Shown here: piece by piece, positions 1 to 11,371 of the stretch
Position numbering within the stretch: the first letter of the stretch is position 1
Layout: each line of letters opens with the position of its first letter
DNA from: Gloeopeniophorella convolvens
Lineage: Eukaryota; Basidiomycota; Agaricomycetes; Russulales
NCBI GenBank assembly: GCA_022496205.1
Contig: WTXD01000014.1
Span: 434,001-498,000 of the forward strand
Reading direction: 5' to 3'
DNA: 64,000 bases
Notes under the pieces: generated by a model
Told to the model about the DNA's origin: nothing
What the model saw: the letters and a program-made list of their open reading frames with translations, nothing else
The model's database searches: none
Made by a program: the position numbers and the translations under genes

Positions 1-144
1 ATGAAACTTTTTGGACAAGGTGTTGCGGTCACATGATATGCACGTGACGATGTTTTGTGGACGCGCCTCGGAAGTTGCCGAGACGCGTTCATTTGGAAGG
101 CGCGGCCGCGTCCCACTATACAAAGCACTTGCGGCTTGCCCACC

Positions 145-1650
145 ATGTCCTCAGAAACCGACGACGTTTTCCAGGGTGACCAGCCAGTCATCGTTGATGG
201 AGACTTGCTGGAAGCTGCTAAGGAGAATATCCAACCCCTCGCTTCCGGGCGCAAAGCCACTGCTCTCTCTGCCGTTCTCTCTACTCCTCACGCGCAACGC
301 GAGTCCAAACTCGCTGCCACCCGCGCTCGTCTGCGCATCAACATCGAGGTTGCCATTGAGGATGATGACGACGACCCTCTGGAGGCCTACTGCCAACTCA
401 TCTACTGGACTGTCGAAAACTACCCTCAGGGACACAGCGCCGAATCGGGATTACTCGAGCTCCTAGAGGAGGCCACGCGCGTCCTCAAAGACCACCGAGA
501 CGGCATTTGGAGGTCGGACCTACGATATCTCAAGCTCTGGGTGCTGTATGCCAGCTATGTGGAGAGGCCGATCGTCATATATCGATACCTTTTGGCCAAC
601 GAGGTCGGGACCACCTTTGCTCTCCTCTATGAAGAATTCGCCGCGGTGCTCGAGCGAAATGGGAGGTACGGCACTCGTTTTAGCAAGTGGGCATACAGAC
701 TCTCAACGTGGCACAGGCGAACAGATGCGGACGAAACATATCTCCTCGGTATCAACCGTCAGGCTTCCCCCGTTGAACGCCTACAGACAAAGCATCGCGA
801 GTTTCAACGGCGCATGATGCTCGCCGCCCCTGTCGGTGCCACACCGCAGGACTCTCAGCCTGCAGCAGTGACAATGACCAAACGCAAGGTGCTGGGCGAA
901 TCGGCCACTGCGTCCAAGACATCTTCGAGATCGACCCGTGCCGCTTCCGGGTCCACGACGGCGACCTCTGGCCCTCAGGAAGACGTATTTGGCTCCACGG
1001 CAATCGCGCCTTCCCGGCCCAAGCCCAACGCGCGGATGCAAATCTTTGTGGACCCTTCTGGCGAGGAGGCGCAGGCAGCCGAGGACTCAGCAGCGACATC
1101 GTGGAATGAACTCGGCGCGCGTAAAGAGCGTATCAAAGAAAACGTACCAGAAGTCAAGAAAGCGGGTGGCACGACGCTGCGTCAGCCGGGGCGGCAGCAG
1201 CGCGTGGCGTCCGGGTCGGGCGCGTCGGTATCCCGCATCCCCGTCTTCAGGGACCCTGCGGCAGCCCCTGCCGAAGCCAAGACGAAGTTAGCGCAGCCGG
1301 CGCCCGTGGGCGACAAGGATAGGGCCAGGCAGAAGGAAGTGGTTCCAAAAACGCCGGCGAGGGTGGCATTTGTGCCGTTCAGAGATGACGTCGCAGAGAC
1401 GCCTGCTACGGCGCGCTTTGTGCCATTCAAAGATGAGGTCAGTGTGGACACACTCTCCTGCACAGATATGTTCAAACCTAGATCACAGCCGACCACGCCG
1501 TCGACTTTGTCCGGCACGCAAATTCCAGAGAGTGTCATGAAAGTGAAGAAGCTCGGTGGTGGCAGGGGGCCATCGACGTCCTCGGAGGCCGAAGCTTTGA
1601 GGAAGGACCCGCTGAAGAACTACCCAGACCGACCATTGGACGTAGATTAA
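145..1650 (+). CDS. MAD3: Mad3/BubR1-type spindle assembly checkpoint protein
   Basis: Intronless 501-codon gene. Mad3 is part of the mitotic checkpoint complex that inhibits Cdc20-APC/C until chromosomes are attached. A KEN box lies at residues 26-28, as in Mad3/BubR1, followed by the Mad3/Bub1 N-terminal TPR-like region at about residues 60-220 (DPLEAYCQLIYWTVENYPQG, then the RYLKLWVLYASYVERP segment). A second KEN box lies at residues 331-333. No kinase domain follows, so this is the Mad3 form rather than Bub1. ABBA-like segments are seen at 298-303 (MQIFVD), 365-370 (IPVFRD), 409-414 (FVPFRD) and 425-430 (FVPFKD). The frame stays open 30 codons upstream, but the ATG at 145 puts the first KEN box at the usual distance from the N terminus. 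The tail is basic and low-complexity. Confidence 0.9.
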   Translation: MSSETDDVFQGDQPVIVDGDLLEAAKENIQPLASGRKATALSAVLSTPHAQRESKLAATRARLRINIEVAIEDDDDDPLEAYCQLIYWTVENYPQGHSAESGLLELLEEATRVLKDHRDGIWRSDLRYLKLWVLYASYVERPIVIYRYLLANEVGTTFALLYEEFAAVLERNGRYGTRFSKWAYRLSTWHRRTDADETYLLGINRQASPVERLQTKHREFQRRMMLAAPVGATPQDSQPAAVTMTKRKVLGESATASKTSSRSTRAASGSTTATSGPQEDVFGSTAIAPSRPKPNARMQIFVDPSGEEAQAAEDSAATSWNELGARKERIKENVPEVKKAGGTTLRQPGRQQRVASGSGASVSRIPVFRDPAAAPAEAKTKLAQPAPVGDKDRARQKEVVPKTPARVAFVPFRDDVAETPATARFVPFKDEVSVDTLSCTDMFKPRSQPTTPSTLSGTQIPESVMKVKKLGGGRGPSTSSEAEALRKDPLKNYPDRPLDVD

Positions 1651-1972
1651 TGGACGGTGAGGCCTAGGGTGCAGTGGTTAGGTTTTCTTGAGGTATGATT
1701 TACGATGCTTTATGAATGAGACGCAGGGGTGTGGTGGTACATAGCGTTACAGTTGGCCAGCGACTGAGTGATTGGATTGACGCCTGTGGTATAGAGGCTA
1801 ATAATGATATGATGCAATGCGCGCGCCGGGAAGATCATGATCGATGGGATGAACCGCTGCAGCCCATCGCCCAGATCTCGACTTGTCTGCGCCGCAGTCT
1901 TTGCCCCGCTTCAAGCTCCAAGCTGCAGTACCCCGTACCCCACCACGCCGTCCCCGCACTAAAAAACCCATC
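1651..1972. other. MAD3-AIP1 tandem intergenic region
   Basis: 322 bases holding the MAD3 3' UTR and the AIP1 promoter/5' UTR. No gene or clear TATA box is seen. Short ORFs on both strands here do not resemble proteins. Confidence 0.5.
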
Positions 1973-4682
1973 ATGTCCGCCACTAGAGTAGCGGTCTACG
2001 CAGCCAACCCTGCTACCACCAGGGGCGTCTCGACCAAACTCAGTGCAAGCAAAGAGAAGGTTGTGTATGCCAACGGCAAGGCCGTGTTTGTGAGCATGCC
2101 CTCGTTCCACTGCCCGACGGAGCCGCGTTGAAGTAGTGCATCGTCCTTCAGATACGCGATATCGCAGTCAGTGTGCTCTTCACTTCTGCGGGCGGCAGAC
2201 TTTCTGATCGCCGAGCGCGCGCCGTAAGAATCCTGCGCTTGGGGTGTCGTACGTTGGCCACGTCCAAAATACGACGGTCGCGCGCATATCTCCCACTGGC
2301 TACTACTGCGCCTCTGCAGACGCGCTCGGCACCGGTGCGCCTGCGTCTTTCTTGTACGGCTGTCTGTTCCCGTCTGACGTTGCCCTCGACGTGACGCAGT
2401 CCGTATCTGGGATACTGTCGGCGAGGATCAGACGCTCAAAGGAGAATACAAAGTTATCTCTGGTAAAATGTGCGTCTGTCCGCCCTTCCTCGCACCAAGC
2501 ATGGCTCTGACATGTGTGCCACGTAGCAACGATCTTGCGTGGGATGGCGAGAGCAAGCGTATCATCGCTGTTGGAGACGGGAAGGAGAAGTATGTGTGTC
2601 GGATCCATCTTCACAATTGAGCTGACTCGCTCCGGGTGCAAGGTTTGGGCATGCGTTCATGTTCGACACTGGCACGTCGACGGGAGATATCAGCGGACAC
2701 TCAAAGGTGCCGTTCTTTTCGGGCCATACCCCGGGGCTGCATGTTATACGCGCTCAAAACAATTTACGTCGCAGGCCATCAACGGAGTCGCAATCCGTCA
2801 TCAACGGCCCTTCCGCGCAGCGACCGCGGGCGACGACAACGCGATCGTGTTCCATCAGGGTGCGCACTAAAAGCTTGCCGTGACGCGCGGGACGTTCGGT
2901 GTGCTGACTGGAGCTGCCAATTCAATCGTCGCAGGCGTGCCTTTCAAGTACGACAAGGCGAGTGCGGCTTTGTAAGGACTCCCGCGATCGCAGCGGCTGA
3001 GCGTCCGATTTGCACAGACGATCAAGACGCACACCAAGTTTGTGCAGGACGTGCAGTACGCGCTCACCGGAAATCACTTTGCGAGCGTCGGATCCGACGG
3101 AAAGGTCTTCCTGTACGACGGGAAGACCGGCGACACGCTGGGCGAATTCACGGAAAGTCACAAAGGCACGGTCGTGAGTCGGCAGCGGTTTATCTGTGCC
3201 TGATGCATCATTGATCGCTCGACCGTGTCTGGCGCGAATGAAGTACGCGCTCAGCTGGAGTCCAGATAGCAAGTCAATCTCGACCGCCTCCGCAGACACC
3301 ACCGTCAAATTGTGTGCGTGCATGCTATCATTCCGTGTGCCTGCGCTCATCATCCGGCGCGCTTCCAGGGGACGTCGAGACGCGCCAGGCAACCGCGACC
3401 TACACCCTTGGCGCGGGCGTGCAGCATCAGCAGGTCGGGAACGTGTGGAGTGCACCTGACACCATTGTATCGCTATCGTTCTCGGGCGATCTGAACGTCT
3501 TCGATAGACGCACCGGCGCGAAGCCCGTCAAGGTTCTATACGTGCGTGGCGGCTTGACCCATCCGTCGTAGCTCTGATCCGCTTCGCGTCCCGTGCTGTA
3601 GGGGTCCCAGAAGGCGGTCACTTCTGCAGCCCCAGCCGCATCCGACACCTTCCTCGTGGGGTCGGCGGACGGCCGGATCCTGGCGTACGACGCGGGGGGC
3701 GATGCGACCCCCGTGACCGGCGCGGGGCACACGAACCTCGTCTCCGCGCTCGTCGCTGCCCCGTCGTCCGGCAAGGTCTTCTCTGCGGGCTTCGACGATC
3801 GCGTGCGCGAGGTGGACGGGAACAGCTTCACGTATGTCCGCCGCGCCGCGCAGCGCCTTGCCGGCGTTCTGATGGACGCGCGTGCTGATTCGTCTATTGC
3901 TCGCTCGCTCCAGACCGGCCGCCTTCTCGACGGCGTCACAGCCGAAGGCCCTCGCCGCCGCGCCCGACGGCACGCTTTTCGTCGTGGAAGTCGACGCGGT
4001 CGAGGCAGTGCGGGACAACCAGAAGGTGGCTGATCTCCGGCCGGGCGCGAGCCCGACCGCGGTTGCCGTCACGGGCACCCTCGTCGCGGTCGGCCTTGAG
4101 GTGGGCGGGTTTAATGTCGCTCAGGCGCCGACGGGCGCGTCGCTCACTTGAGATCGTTGCGCACCGCAGAATCACAAAGTCCGGCTGTACAACTGGGACG
4201 GAAAAGCGTTCCAGGAGGCCGGCCTCCTGGAGGACAACAGGGGCGTCATTAGCGCGCTTGCGTTCTCCCCGGACGGCACGAAGCTCGCCGCCGGCGACGT
4301 GAGTCTGCCGATTGTCCAGTGAGCTCGGTGCTGACGGCCGTCCTCTCGCGCGTAACAGTCCAGCGGGAAGGTGATCCTGTACGACGCGCAGCAGCGCACG
4401 CTGCTCACGACGCGCTGGACGTTCCACACCGCGCGCGTAAACGCGCTGAGCTGGACGGCGGACTCGCAGCACTGCGCGTCAGGCGCGCTGGACACGCACG
4501 TGTACGTCTGGAGCGTGCGCGTGCCGAGCAAGAACATCGCGATCAAGAACGCCGTCGCGGGCGGCGCCAACGCGGTACTCTGGGTCGCGCAACAGCAGCA
4601 GCAGCCCGGCGGCAAGGCGCGGCTCGCGGCCGCCGGCAACGACGCGGCGGTCAGGGTGTGGGAGGTGGCGTTCCACGCGTGA
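1973..4682 (+). CDS. AIP1: Actin-interacting protein 1 (WD40 repeats)
   Basis: Multi-exon gene of about 600 residues. Aip1 works with cofilin to disassemble actin filaments in cortical patches. The N terminus, starting at the ATG at 1973 (MSATRVAVYAANPATTRG), and the run NPALGVSYVGHVQNTTVAR then SPTGYYCASADA match the family. Short introns interrupt it. For example, one starts at about 2335 and rejoins as TVRIWD, and the next rejoins as GKINDLAWDGESKR. WD-type blades continue to the end (ALTGNHFASVGSDGKVFLYD, LSWTADSQHCASGALDTHVY, final AGNDAAVRVWEV). No single frame spans the gene, which is normal for this genome and not a sign of breakage. GC content rises in the second half. Confidence 0.9.
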
Positions 4683-5330
4683 ACGAATCATCGTTGATGG
4701 ACCAACGCAAACGGCGCCGTGGAAACGCAACGCACGGGCGGGCAGGCACGCTCGCGAGGTGAATTTGTATTGAGGAGGGTTCCAATCGGGCGTGTACTGA
4801 TACAGCGTACTTGCGACGAGAATCTGAGAAGAGCGAGCCACGCAGCCGCGTCGTGTGCGAGTGCGATCGGGGGTGGTAGAACATCGAATATTGGATGATG
4901 TTTCGGCGGCTATAGGGCCTGTTCGAACGAATGAACGTTTGAACGCGCTCGCACAGCGCAGCACCATGAAACTCGCCCCATACTCGCTACTTGCCAACGC
5001 ACGGCTGCGGACCGTGCCAGTGATCAGTGGGTGCCGCACGGTACCTGCATCTGTTCCAGCAGCTGAGGCGCGCGCCAGTTTTTCCGACAAGGCTCCCTCG
5101 ACACGAGCGACGTCAGGCAGCGAGCCTAACGCTGTTTCGCACTCCGCGCGCGTACCGCCCCGCATCACGAGGACGGTGCCGCGGGGCCCGGCGCCTGCAG
5201 TTAGAGCCTCGGCTAACAGTGGGCGCCAGCATGAGCGCAAGCTGATGCGCTGCTGATGGCCTTCCGAGTCAGGCCCCCGAACGACGCAATGTGCAGGGGT
5301 CAGAGTGAGGCTGTCATTGATAGCGATCAT
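4683..5330 (-). CDS. Doubtful reverse-strand ORF downstream of AIP1
   Basis: An ATG at 5330 on the reverse strand opens a frame that runs without stop into the antisense of AIP1, so only 4683-5330 is listed. The part at about 5000-5250 has ordinary amino-acid composition (AECETALGSLPDVARVEGAL, then EKLARASAAGTDAG), but I recognise no family. A forward frame from 4966 covers the same GC-rich stretch, and either or neither may be real. Because the stop lies inside AIP1, a splice or a shorter product would be needed. Treat as unproven. Confidence 0.22.
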
Positions 5331-5739
5331 GCTTTTAGCTCTTCTTGGCGATCTCCAGGCTCCTGACGGCTCACGACAGGAGACGATCGGGGGCGCTGGA
5401 TCAATTGTGGATGACTGCCAGATGACTGCAGTGGATCCATGACGGTGCGTTCTACACGACCACCAGATCCAACGACGGCCTTCTCGCCCCCCTTCTGCAC
5501 TCGGAAAGTCAAAGCATGTTATGGTCCTGAATACAATGCATTGTTACGAATAATACAGCAAAGCACAGATTCCGTCCTAGTTACAGGGAAATTTCACCAG
5601 TGATAGATACAATGTCCTTTTGGATGTTGATGATGTTGCTCGACAACAATGTACAAAACTTCGCGACTCGCCCTTGTAGCCGACGCTACCTCGTCAGGGA
5701 TATTTTCTCCGGGGACTCCGCCTGTGTGAATGAATTCAG
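5331..5739. other. Intergenic, no gene seen
   Basis: Lower-GC stretch between the doubtful ORF and the stop codon of the C2H2 gene. It probably contains the 3' UTR of that gene. No repeats or RNA genes are apparent. Confidence 0.45.
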
Positions 5740-7216
5740 TCACAGGCGCAGGAGAGCAATCACGCTCACAAACCTCAAACGCGCCTCTACCCCCGGGGCG
5801 TCGGCAGTTGCAGCACCACCTCGCTGGGCGAGAACATGGCTGCGCTGATCGTCCGTATCATGTGCATCTTCTTCCTCGCTAGATCGCGCGTCGCTAGGAT
5901 AGCGGTTATCAAACCGCGCGTTTCCTGCTGGACTGCCGGCTCGCATATCCAGTGGCTGTCTGTGACGGTGGTCCCCACTTGGCTCGTCCTGGCCCCGGTG
6001 AACCCAGCGGATGCGGAGACCGCGCTGAGAATCCCTGTCGCTCGATGCGATAGGCGAGTCTCCAGACGGCATAGTGGACTCGGCGGCCTGAGGAGAGGGT
6101 GAATGTATGCCGTGGGTCCGAATATGGCGCTTTGCGTTGGAGCGGACTGTGAAAGATTTAGCGCAGGACTGCACGGGACATCTGTATGCTGGGAATGGAT
6201 AGAGTGACCGTCAGTGATTGGACGGATGGCTGACAAGGGGGACCCTACGTTTATCGCCCGAATGCGAGTTCATGTGCGTGCGGAGACCACTTGGGCGGGG
6301 AAATGCCTTTGAACAAATCGAGCAGGCGTGCATTTTGGATTTGCCCTTGCGCTTCGATGCTGCAGGATCGTTGTGAGAGGGGAGAGCTTCCGAGACACGA
6401 GCGGGAGGGGCCGAGGTCGAGGGAGACATGGCGCGGAGAGCAAAGTGGTAGCTGTGGCCGTGGTATTCGTGCTCGTCCGAGGGTATCATGAGATCGTGGA
6501 GGGAAAGAGGGCACGGATCGTCGGCTGGGTCTACCTGCTGGAGTGTGTCCAACCGGAAGGCGTGCACAGAAGGCGGCGCCTGTGGCCGAGGCGGCGGAGA
6601 AGGAATGCGTTCTGGGCTTTTTGGGGGGAAGCCTCCGAAGGGCTCGGCGGAGGAGACGGAGAAGGCAGTCTGGGAATGGAAGGACAAGGCGACGGTGTGG
6701 CAGTGACAGGTGGGATGGCCGCCGAGAGCGTGTACGATCGAGAAGAGATGGTCGCGCCAAATGTCAGGGCCCGAGATGCCCTGTCCTCGCCGAGCCCGAA
6801 GGACGACGCCTGGGTGGGCGAAGAGACGAGGCCATAGCCTACCGCCGAGGAAAGGTGCCCAGAGGCCGAAGGAGGTCGCCGAGAAAGCGCGTCAGAGGCG
6901 TCACCAGAATAGGGCACCATGAGCCGAGAGGCACAGTCGTCTTGCGGAGATGGGTAGGCAAGGGGGTGGACGGGACGACGGACAGAGCCGGACTGCAAGG
7001 AGAGCTGGTTCTGAACGTGGAAGGAAGCGAGGCCGGGAACGTACGGGGAGGGAAAGTCAGGTGAATTGTGCCAGGGCCCTGGGGAGGCATTGGCAGTGTA
7101 GGACAGCTGGGAGGGGGGAGGAGACAGAAAGGGATGATTAATAAACGGATAGGTGCCGGGGGATTACGGGAAGCGGACAGCTGAGGGGGCTGATGCGGCG
7201 CGGGGGAGAAGAGCAT
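5740..7216 (-). CDS. Two-finger C2H2 zinc-finger protein
   Basis: Likely nuclear DNA-binding transcription factor; target unknown. Two adjacent C2H2 fingers are visible. Finger 1 is C-x2-C-x12-H-x3-H (CSICSKAF...HMNSH). Finger 2 is C-x4-C-x12-H-x3-H (CPVQSCAKSF...HIRTH). A 60-nt intron (6189-6248) splits the Kruppel-type linker, and removing it restores SGDKPYRC between the fingers. Upstream exons encode a Pro/Ser-rich region. A predicted 38-nt intron near 6672-6710 joins the frame with TISSRSYTLSAAIPP to the one with FSVSSAEPFGGFPP. The first exon is placed at the ATG at 7216 (MLFSPAPHQPPQLSAS). The N-terminal splicing is the least certain part. The C terminus is charged and disordered. Confidence 0.78.
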
Positions 7217-7914
7217 GAAGCGAGGAAGAAATCAGGATCCTCGTCGACGGATTGAGCTGGGCGGTTGAGGCCGTAGACAGAAGGCCATTGGGTGTTTAAG
7301 TACGAACAAAGGCGTGGCGGCGGAGAGGCACCCCAGCAAGCCCTGCAAGGCCCTCGCCACGCCCAATAGAACCGGGGCGGTCGACAAGGAAGTCCGTCTT
7401 GCGTCCATCTTGGCCCATCTTGACTGCTCATCGTCGCTGCTACTCGAGTCTACCCCCTCGTAAACAACCCAATACATAGCAAGTGCGGATCCTCTCAAGA
7501 ACATTGCCTTTTATGTACACCCCTTGCCTTATCGGGCGACGACTCGTGCCCGCGCCAACTCTTCGCGCTTTCTGCAATATCAACCCTTTAGGCGACGCGC
7601 TGTGAGCCTGGATCCAGAACAGCGACGTCCTCGGACGCTTGCCTACCAAGGGGCAATCCACCTAAGCTCGACCTCCCCATATATACGCCCGCCCAGATCT
7701 GTCTCCCGATGTCGCGGGAGAGGCGGCCCGTGTAGCCGAGCGTGGGGGAGACGCGAACTCGCGACGCGTTTTTCAGAAATTCACATCACGTGGATGGAGG
7801 CAGGAGAGAAACGGACTGGAACGGATGCCGAGTTATGGAGCTCCAAGGTCGCTGGAATATCATCGTCCCGCGTGTTCTCCTGCCCTCTCCGACTCGTCCA
7901 CTCGACTTCTCCCA
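7217..7914. other. Divergent intergenic region (C2H2 gene / membrane protein)
   Basis: About 700 bases between two divergent start codons, expected to hold both promoters. Open frames here are short and unlike proteins. No RNA gene or repeat is recognised. Confidence 0.5.
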
Positions 7915-8744
7915 ATGTCAACCCGCCCTTCCAGCGGTCACTCAAAGCTCAGACGTATGTTTCGCATCTTCTTCTCCCCAAATAGCGCTAACCCGCCCCC
8001 TTTCCGAAGAATCTGTTCCTAGTAACTATGACGCAGGTGAGATATCACTAACAAGTAGCCGCTCGCACCGCCTGTCCCTCCTTAGCGCCCACACCTGCCG
8101 TCCATCAAATAGAACTCTCATCTCTTGTTTTTTTTTTCTAGCATTCGCAAACTGCTTCTGCGATGACATGTCAAATAACAGATCCACATACTACCCCTCG
8201 ATGTATGAGGCCATGCGAGAACACGCAAGAGCCGTTACTGCCGGACCTCGTCGCAAGTTGAGAAAGCTTCTCGTCCTCGTACGTCCCCTCACAGCCACAA
8301 CGCCCCGCTCGCTCATCTGCTCTCGTTCAGAGCATGCTCATGACCTTGAGCATGGCCGTGCTCTCTCTCCACGCAATGCGTATCCTCAACTACTTTGGAT
8401 GGATGGCCCCTCCCAAAGGTCACGACGACCTCACAAAAACGTTCCTAGAGCAGCTGGCGACCCAATTTACTGCCGCCGGCCTCTTCAACGGCACCATGCC
8501 CCTCACATTACCACCCCCGCCGCCCCAAGACTGCTACTGGAACCCGTCATTATGTCACCTGAGTCTACCCTGGCTGTATGGCTCTGTCATCAGCCTCACA
8601 TGTGCGCTCGGTACGTTGCAGACGATCTCCCGTGTGAGAAAAGACTCGCAGGAGCACACGAGAGAGATGCGAGCCATTCACGTCGGACTGGGCAGCGCAG
8701 GGATGTTGTTCTGCTTTGGATTCTTCGAGTTCTTCTTCCTCTGA
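7915..8744 (+). CDS. Small multi-pass membrane protein, unknown function
   Basis: Four exons can be joined in frame. The ATG at 7915 gives MSTRPSSGHSKLR. Next comes a 27-nt exon with canonical splice sites on both sides (QSVPSNYDA). An exon with MSNNRSTYYPSMYEAMREHA follows, then one starting SMLMTLSMAVLSLHAMRILN. The product is about 200 residues with three hydrophobic segments: after LRKLLVL, around LPWLYGSVISLTCALG, and at the C terminus (GSAGMLFCFGFFEFFFL). A PPPPPPQ run lies between the first two. An in-frame ATG at about 7864 or the open frame from 7825 could extend the N terminus. No family is recognised. Confidence 0.62.
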
Positions 8745-9015
8745 TGGACGCAAAGTCCGATCGCGAGTGCACGCTAGCTTATTGACTGCCCGTTGCCCAT
8801 CATGTAACCCTCGCATCCCCCAGCATCAGATGTACTTTACGATAAGTTATCATATCCGTACTCTTGACCATAGACACTTTGCCAATTGTTGCTGGTCGTG
8901 CAGACGATCGTCCAAAGCTCGCTATAAATTACATCCGACCGAAAGCAGACACGGGGGCGCCTCGAGGCCAGCCCACTCCGACGACGGAGCGAAGTGGAGA
9001 CAGGAACGCTGACCA

Positions 9016-11017
9016 ATGTCGCCCGACGCCATCATCAGCGAGCACGATGCCGCAGAGTCGCCCAGGTCAGTGTCGTCGCCATCCCGCGACTGCGTAATAA
9101 ACTACTACTATGAATGACCCCTGTCCCCGTCGCAGTGCCACCAGCGCCGACGACTACTGGCTCTCCAAGGCGGCCCCTCGATTCTCCCAACTAGACGCAC
9201 TCTCCCTCCGCGGCAGCTCCGACGAGCTCGCCGCCGCCCGCCGCACCGTCGACGGCGAGCTCGCCGCGCTGCACACCGTGACATGCGCGATGCGCACCCG
9301 GCGCAACGCCCTCTCGCTCGTCGGCCGCCTCCCGCCCGAGCTCCTCTCCCGCATCTTCGCCTTCCACGCGGCGAACCAGCCCATCGCGCGCGACCCGATC
9401 TACAACTACGACGACCCGAACCCGCCGAGCATGGCGCAGGTCGAGCTCGGCTGGATCACCGTCACCCACGTCTGCCGCGCCTGGCGCGCCGTCGCGCTCG
9501 CCGACCCCAGCCTCTGGCGCACCATCGTCTTTGACCTCGGCGCCGAGTGGGCCGGCGAGATGCTCGCCCGCTCCCGCGCCGCGCCCATCGTCTACCACCG
9601 CCGCTTCCCCGAGCGCGACCCCTCCTTCCGCCCGCGCCTGCCCCGCGCCGGCGCGCGCAGCCCCATCGACGACGAGGCGCTCCTGCGCGCGCACCTCCCG
9701 CACATCCAGAGCCTCGCGCTCGACGGCGCGGGCGACTCGCTCGCGCCGCCGCTCCGCGCGCTCGCCTCCGCGCCCGCGCCGCTCCTCGAGGCGCTCGAGC
9801 TGCGCGCCGGCGCGCACCACGTGCGCACGTTCTGCGTCGCGCTCCCGCCGGACCTCTTCGCGCGCCACGCGCCGCGCCTGCGCCGCGTCGCGCTCGTCGA
9901 CTGCTGGCTGCCCTGGGACGCGGACCGCTGGTTCCTGCGCGCGCTCGCGCACCTCGAGATCCGCATCCCCGCCCCGCTCTTCAGCGCCGCGGGCGGCGCG
10001 CAGCCCGAGCCCGCGCCGCCGCCGCTCGCGCGCCTCCTCGCCATCCTCACGGACATGCCCGGCCTGCGCTCGCTCGTGCTCGGCAACTGCCTCCCGCGCG
10101 CGGACGCCGCCGCCGCCGCAGGTGCGTGCGCTACCGCGGCGCCGGTGCCGCTGCGCAGCCTCGCGACGCTCTCGCTCGAGGGCTCCGTGCCCGAGTGCGT
10201 CGGCGTCCTCCGGCACCTCGCGCTGCCCGGCAGCGCCGCGCTCCTCCTGCGCTGCGCGACTTACAGCTCGTCCGACGACGCGCTCGGCGCGCTCATCGCG
10301 CTCGTCGCCGCGCACTTTGCCGCTGCCGGCGACGCGCCCGCCGCGCCACCGCTCTCGACGCTCGCGATCAGCACGACCGACTACCCGCCCTCGCTCTGCA
10401 TCACCGCGTGGGACACGCCCGTGTCCGCGCCGCCGGGCCCGCCCGCGTTCGCGCCCGCCGCGCCGCCGCGCCTGCAGCTCTCGCTTGGCTGCCGCCGCGA
10501 GACGCAGCTGCACGCGCTGCCGTGGCGCGTGTGCGGCGCGCTGCCGCTCGATGCGCTGCGCACGCTCTCGATGATGGCGCGCGGCGCGGGCGAGTGGGCG
10601 CCCGCCGAGTGGGCTGCGGCGTCTGTGCGCTGCCCGCGCGTCGCGCATGTGCGCGCGTCACGCGCCGGCGCGCTGGCGCTGGCGCGTGCGCTCGCGGAGC
10701 GCGGCGTCTTCCCCGCGCTCGCGACGCTCGCGCTGCACGACGCGAGCTTCGCGGCGCCGCCGGCCGCCACTACGCCCGACGACGCGGCGCGCATGCTGCC
10801 GCTGCACGCGCTGCTGCCGCTGTGGCTGCGCGCGCGGCGGGCGGCGGGCGCACAGCTGCGGCGCATCGAGATCGTCACGTGCATGGTCGAGCGCGAGTGG
10901 GTCGACGCGCTACGCGACGTCGTGCATGATGTCGAGTGGGACGGCGATCGCGGCGACCTGCAGCAGGAGTACGACCCGCTCGACCCGTACAGCCCGGTTT
11001 CAGACCTCCAGTGGTAG
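9016..11017 (+). CDS. F-box protein with leucine-rich C-terminal region
   Basis: Probable substrate receptor of an SCF ubiquitin ligase. Exon 1 starts at the ATG at 9016 (MSPDAIISEHDAAESP). A short intron then leads to one long exon, giving about 643 residues. A basidiomycete-style F-box lies at about residues 73-150: LVGRLPPELLSRIFAFHAAN, then VTHVCRAWRAVALADPSLWR. The rest is Leu/Ala-rich with spaced leucines, like the degenerate LRRs of the large expanded F-box families in Agaricomycetes. From about 9200 to 10950 the codons end almost only in G or C, far more than in neighbouring genes. This also creates long antisense ORFs, which are artefacts. Substrate unknown. Confidence 0.85.
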
Positions 11018-11371
11018 CTTGGATTTCCTTACACATACACGCGCTCACGGACGGCGCGCGACCCTGCATTCTTGCCATTCTCCGCGTCTCCCGTGTTGCG
11101 TTGCCGGATCGTGCATGTGGGCAAAGTGGATCATTGCGTGGGGATACACAGTTGCGGCCTCTTGTGCGAAGCTCCCACACGCCCCACACGCCGCCCGCGC
11201 AATTCTCGTAGCTCAAGGCACATCCCCAGATTCGTGTAGAAGCCCTGGGCGTGGGATGCGCCCAGAGCGGAATGTCGACAGATGTCGACATGTTTAGCAG
11301 ATGCGATGTAGAGTATAGTATTACAGCAGTGTGGGTCATCCTCATCAGCATTCGACATCATCGGGGTTCCG
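11018..11371. other. Convergent 3' region (F-box / MFS transporter)
   Basis: About 350 bases between two converging stop codons, expected to hold both 3' UTRs. No gene is seen. Confidence 0.5.

Noticed and set aside
9191..10648. 485-codon antisense ORF and 347-460 codon alternative-frame ORFs
   Set aside because: Arg/Ala-only composition produced by extreme GC of the F-box gene on the opposite frame; not coding.
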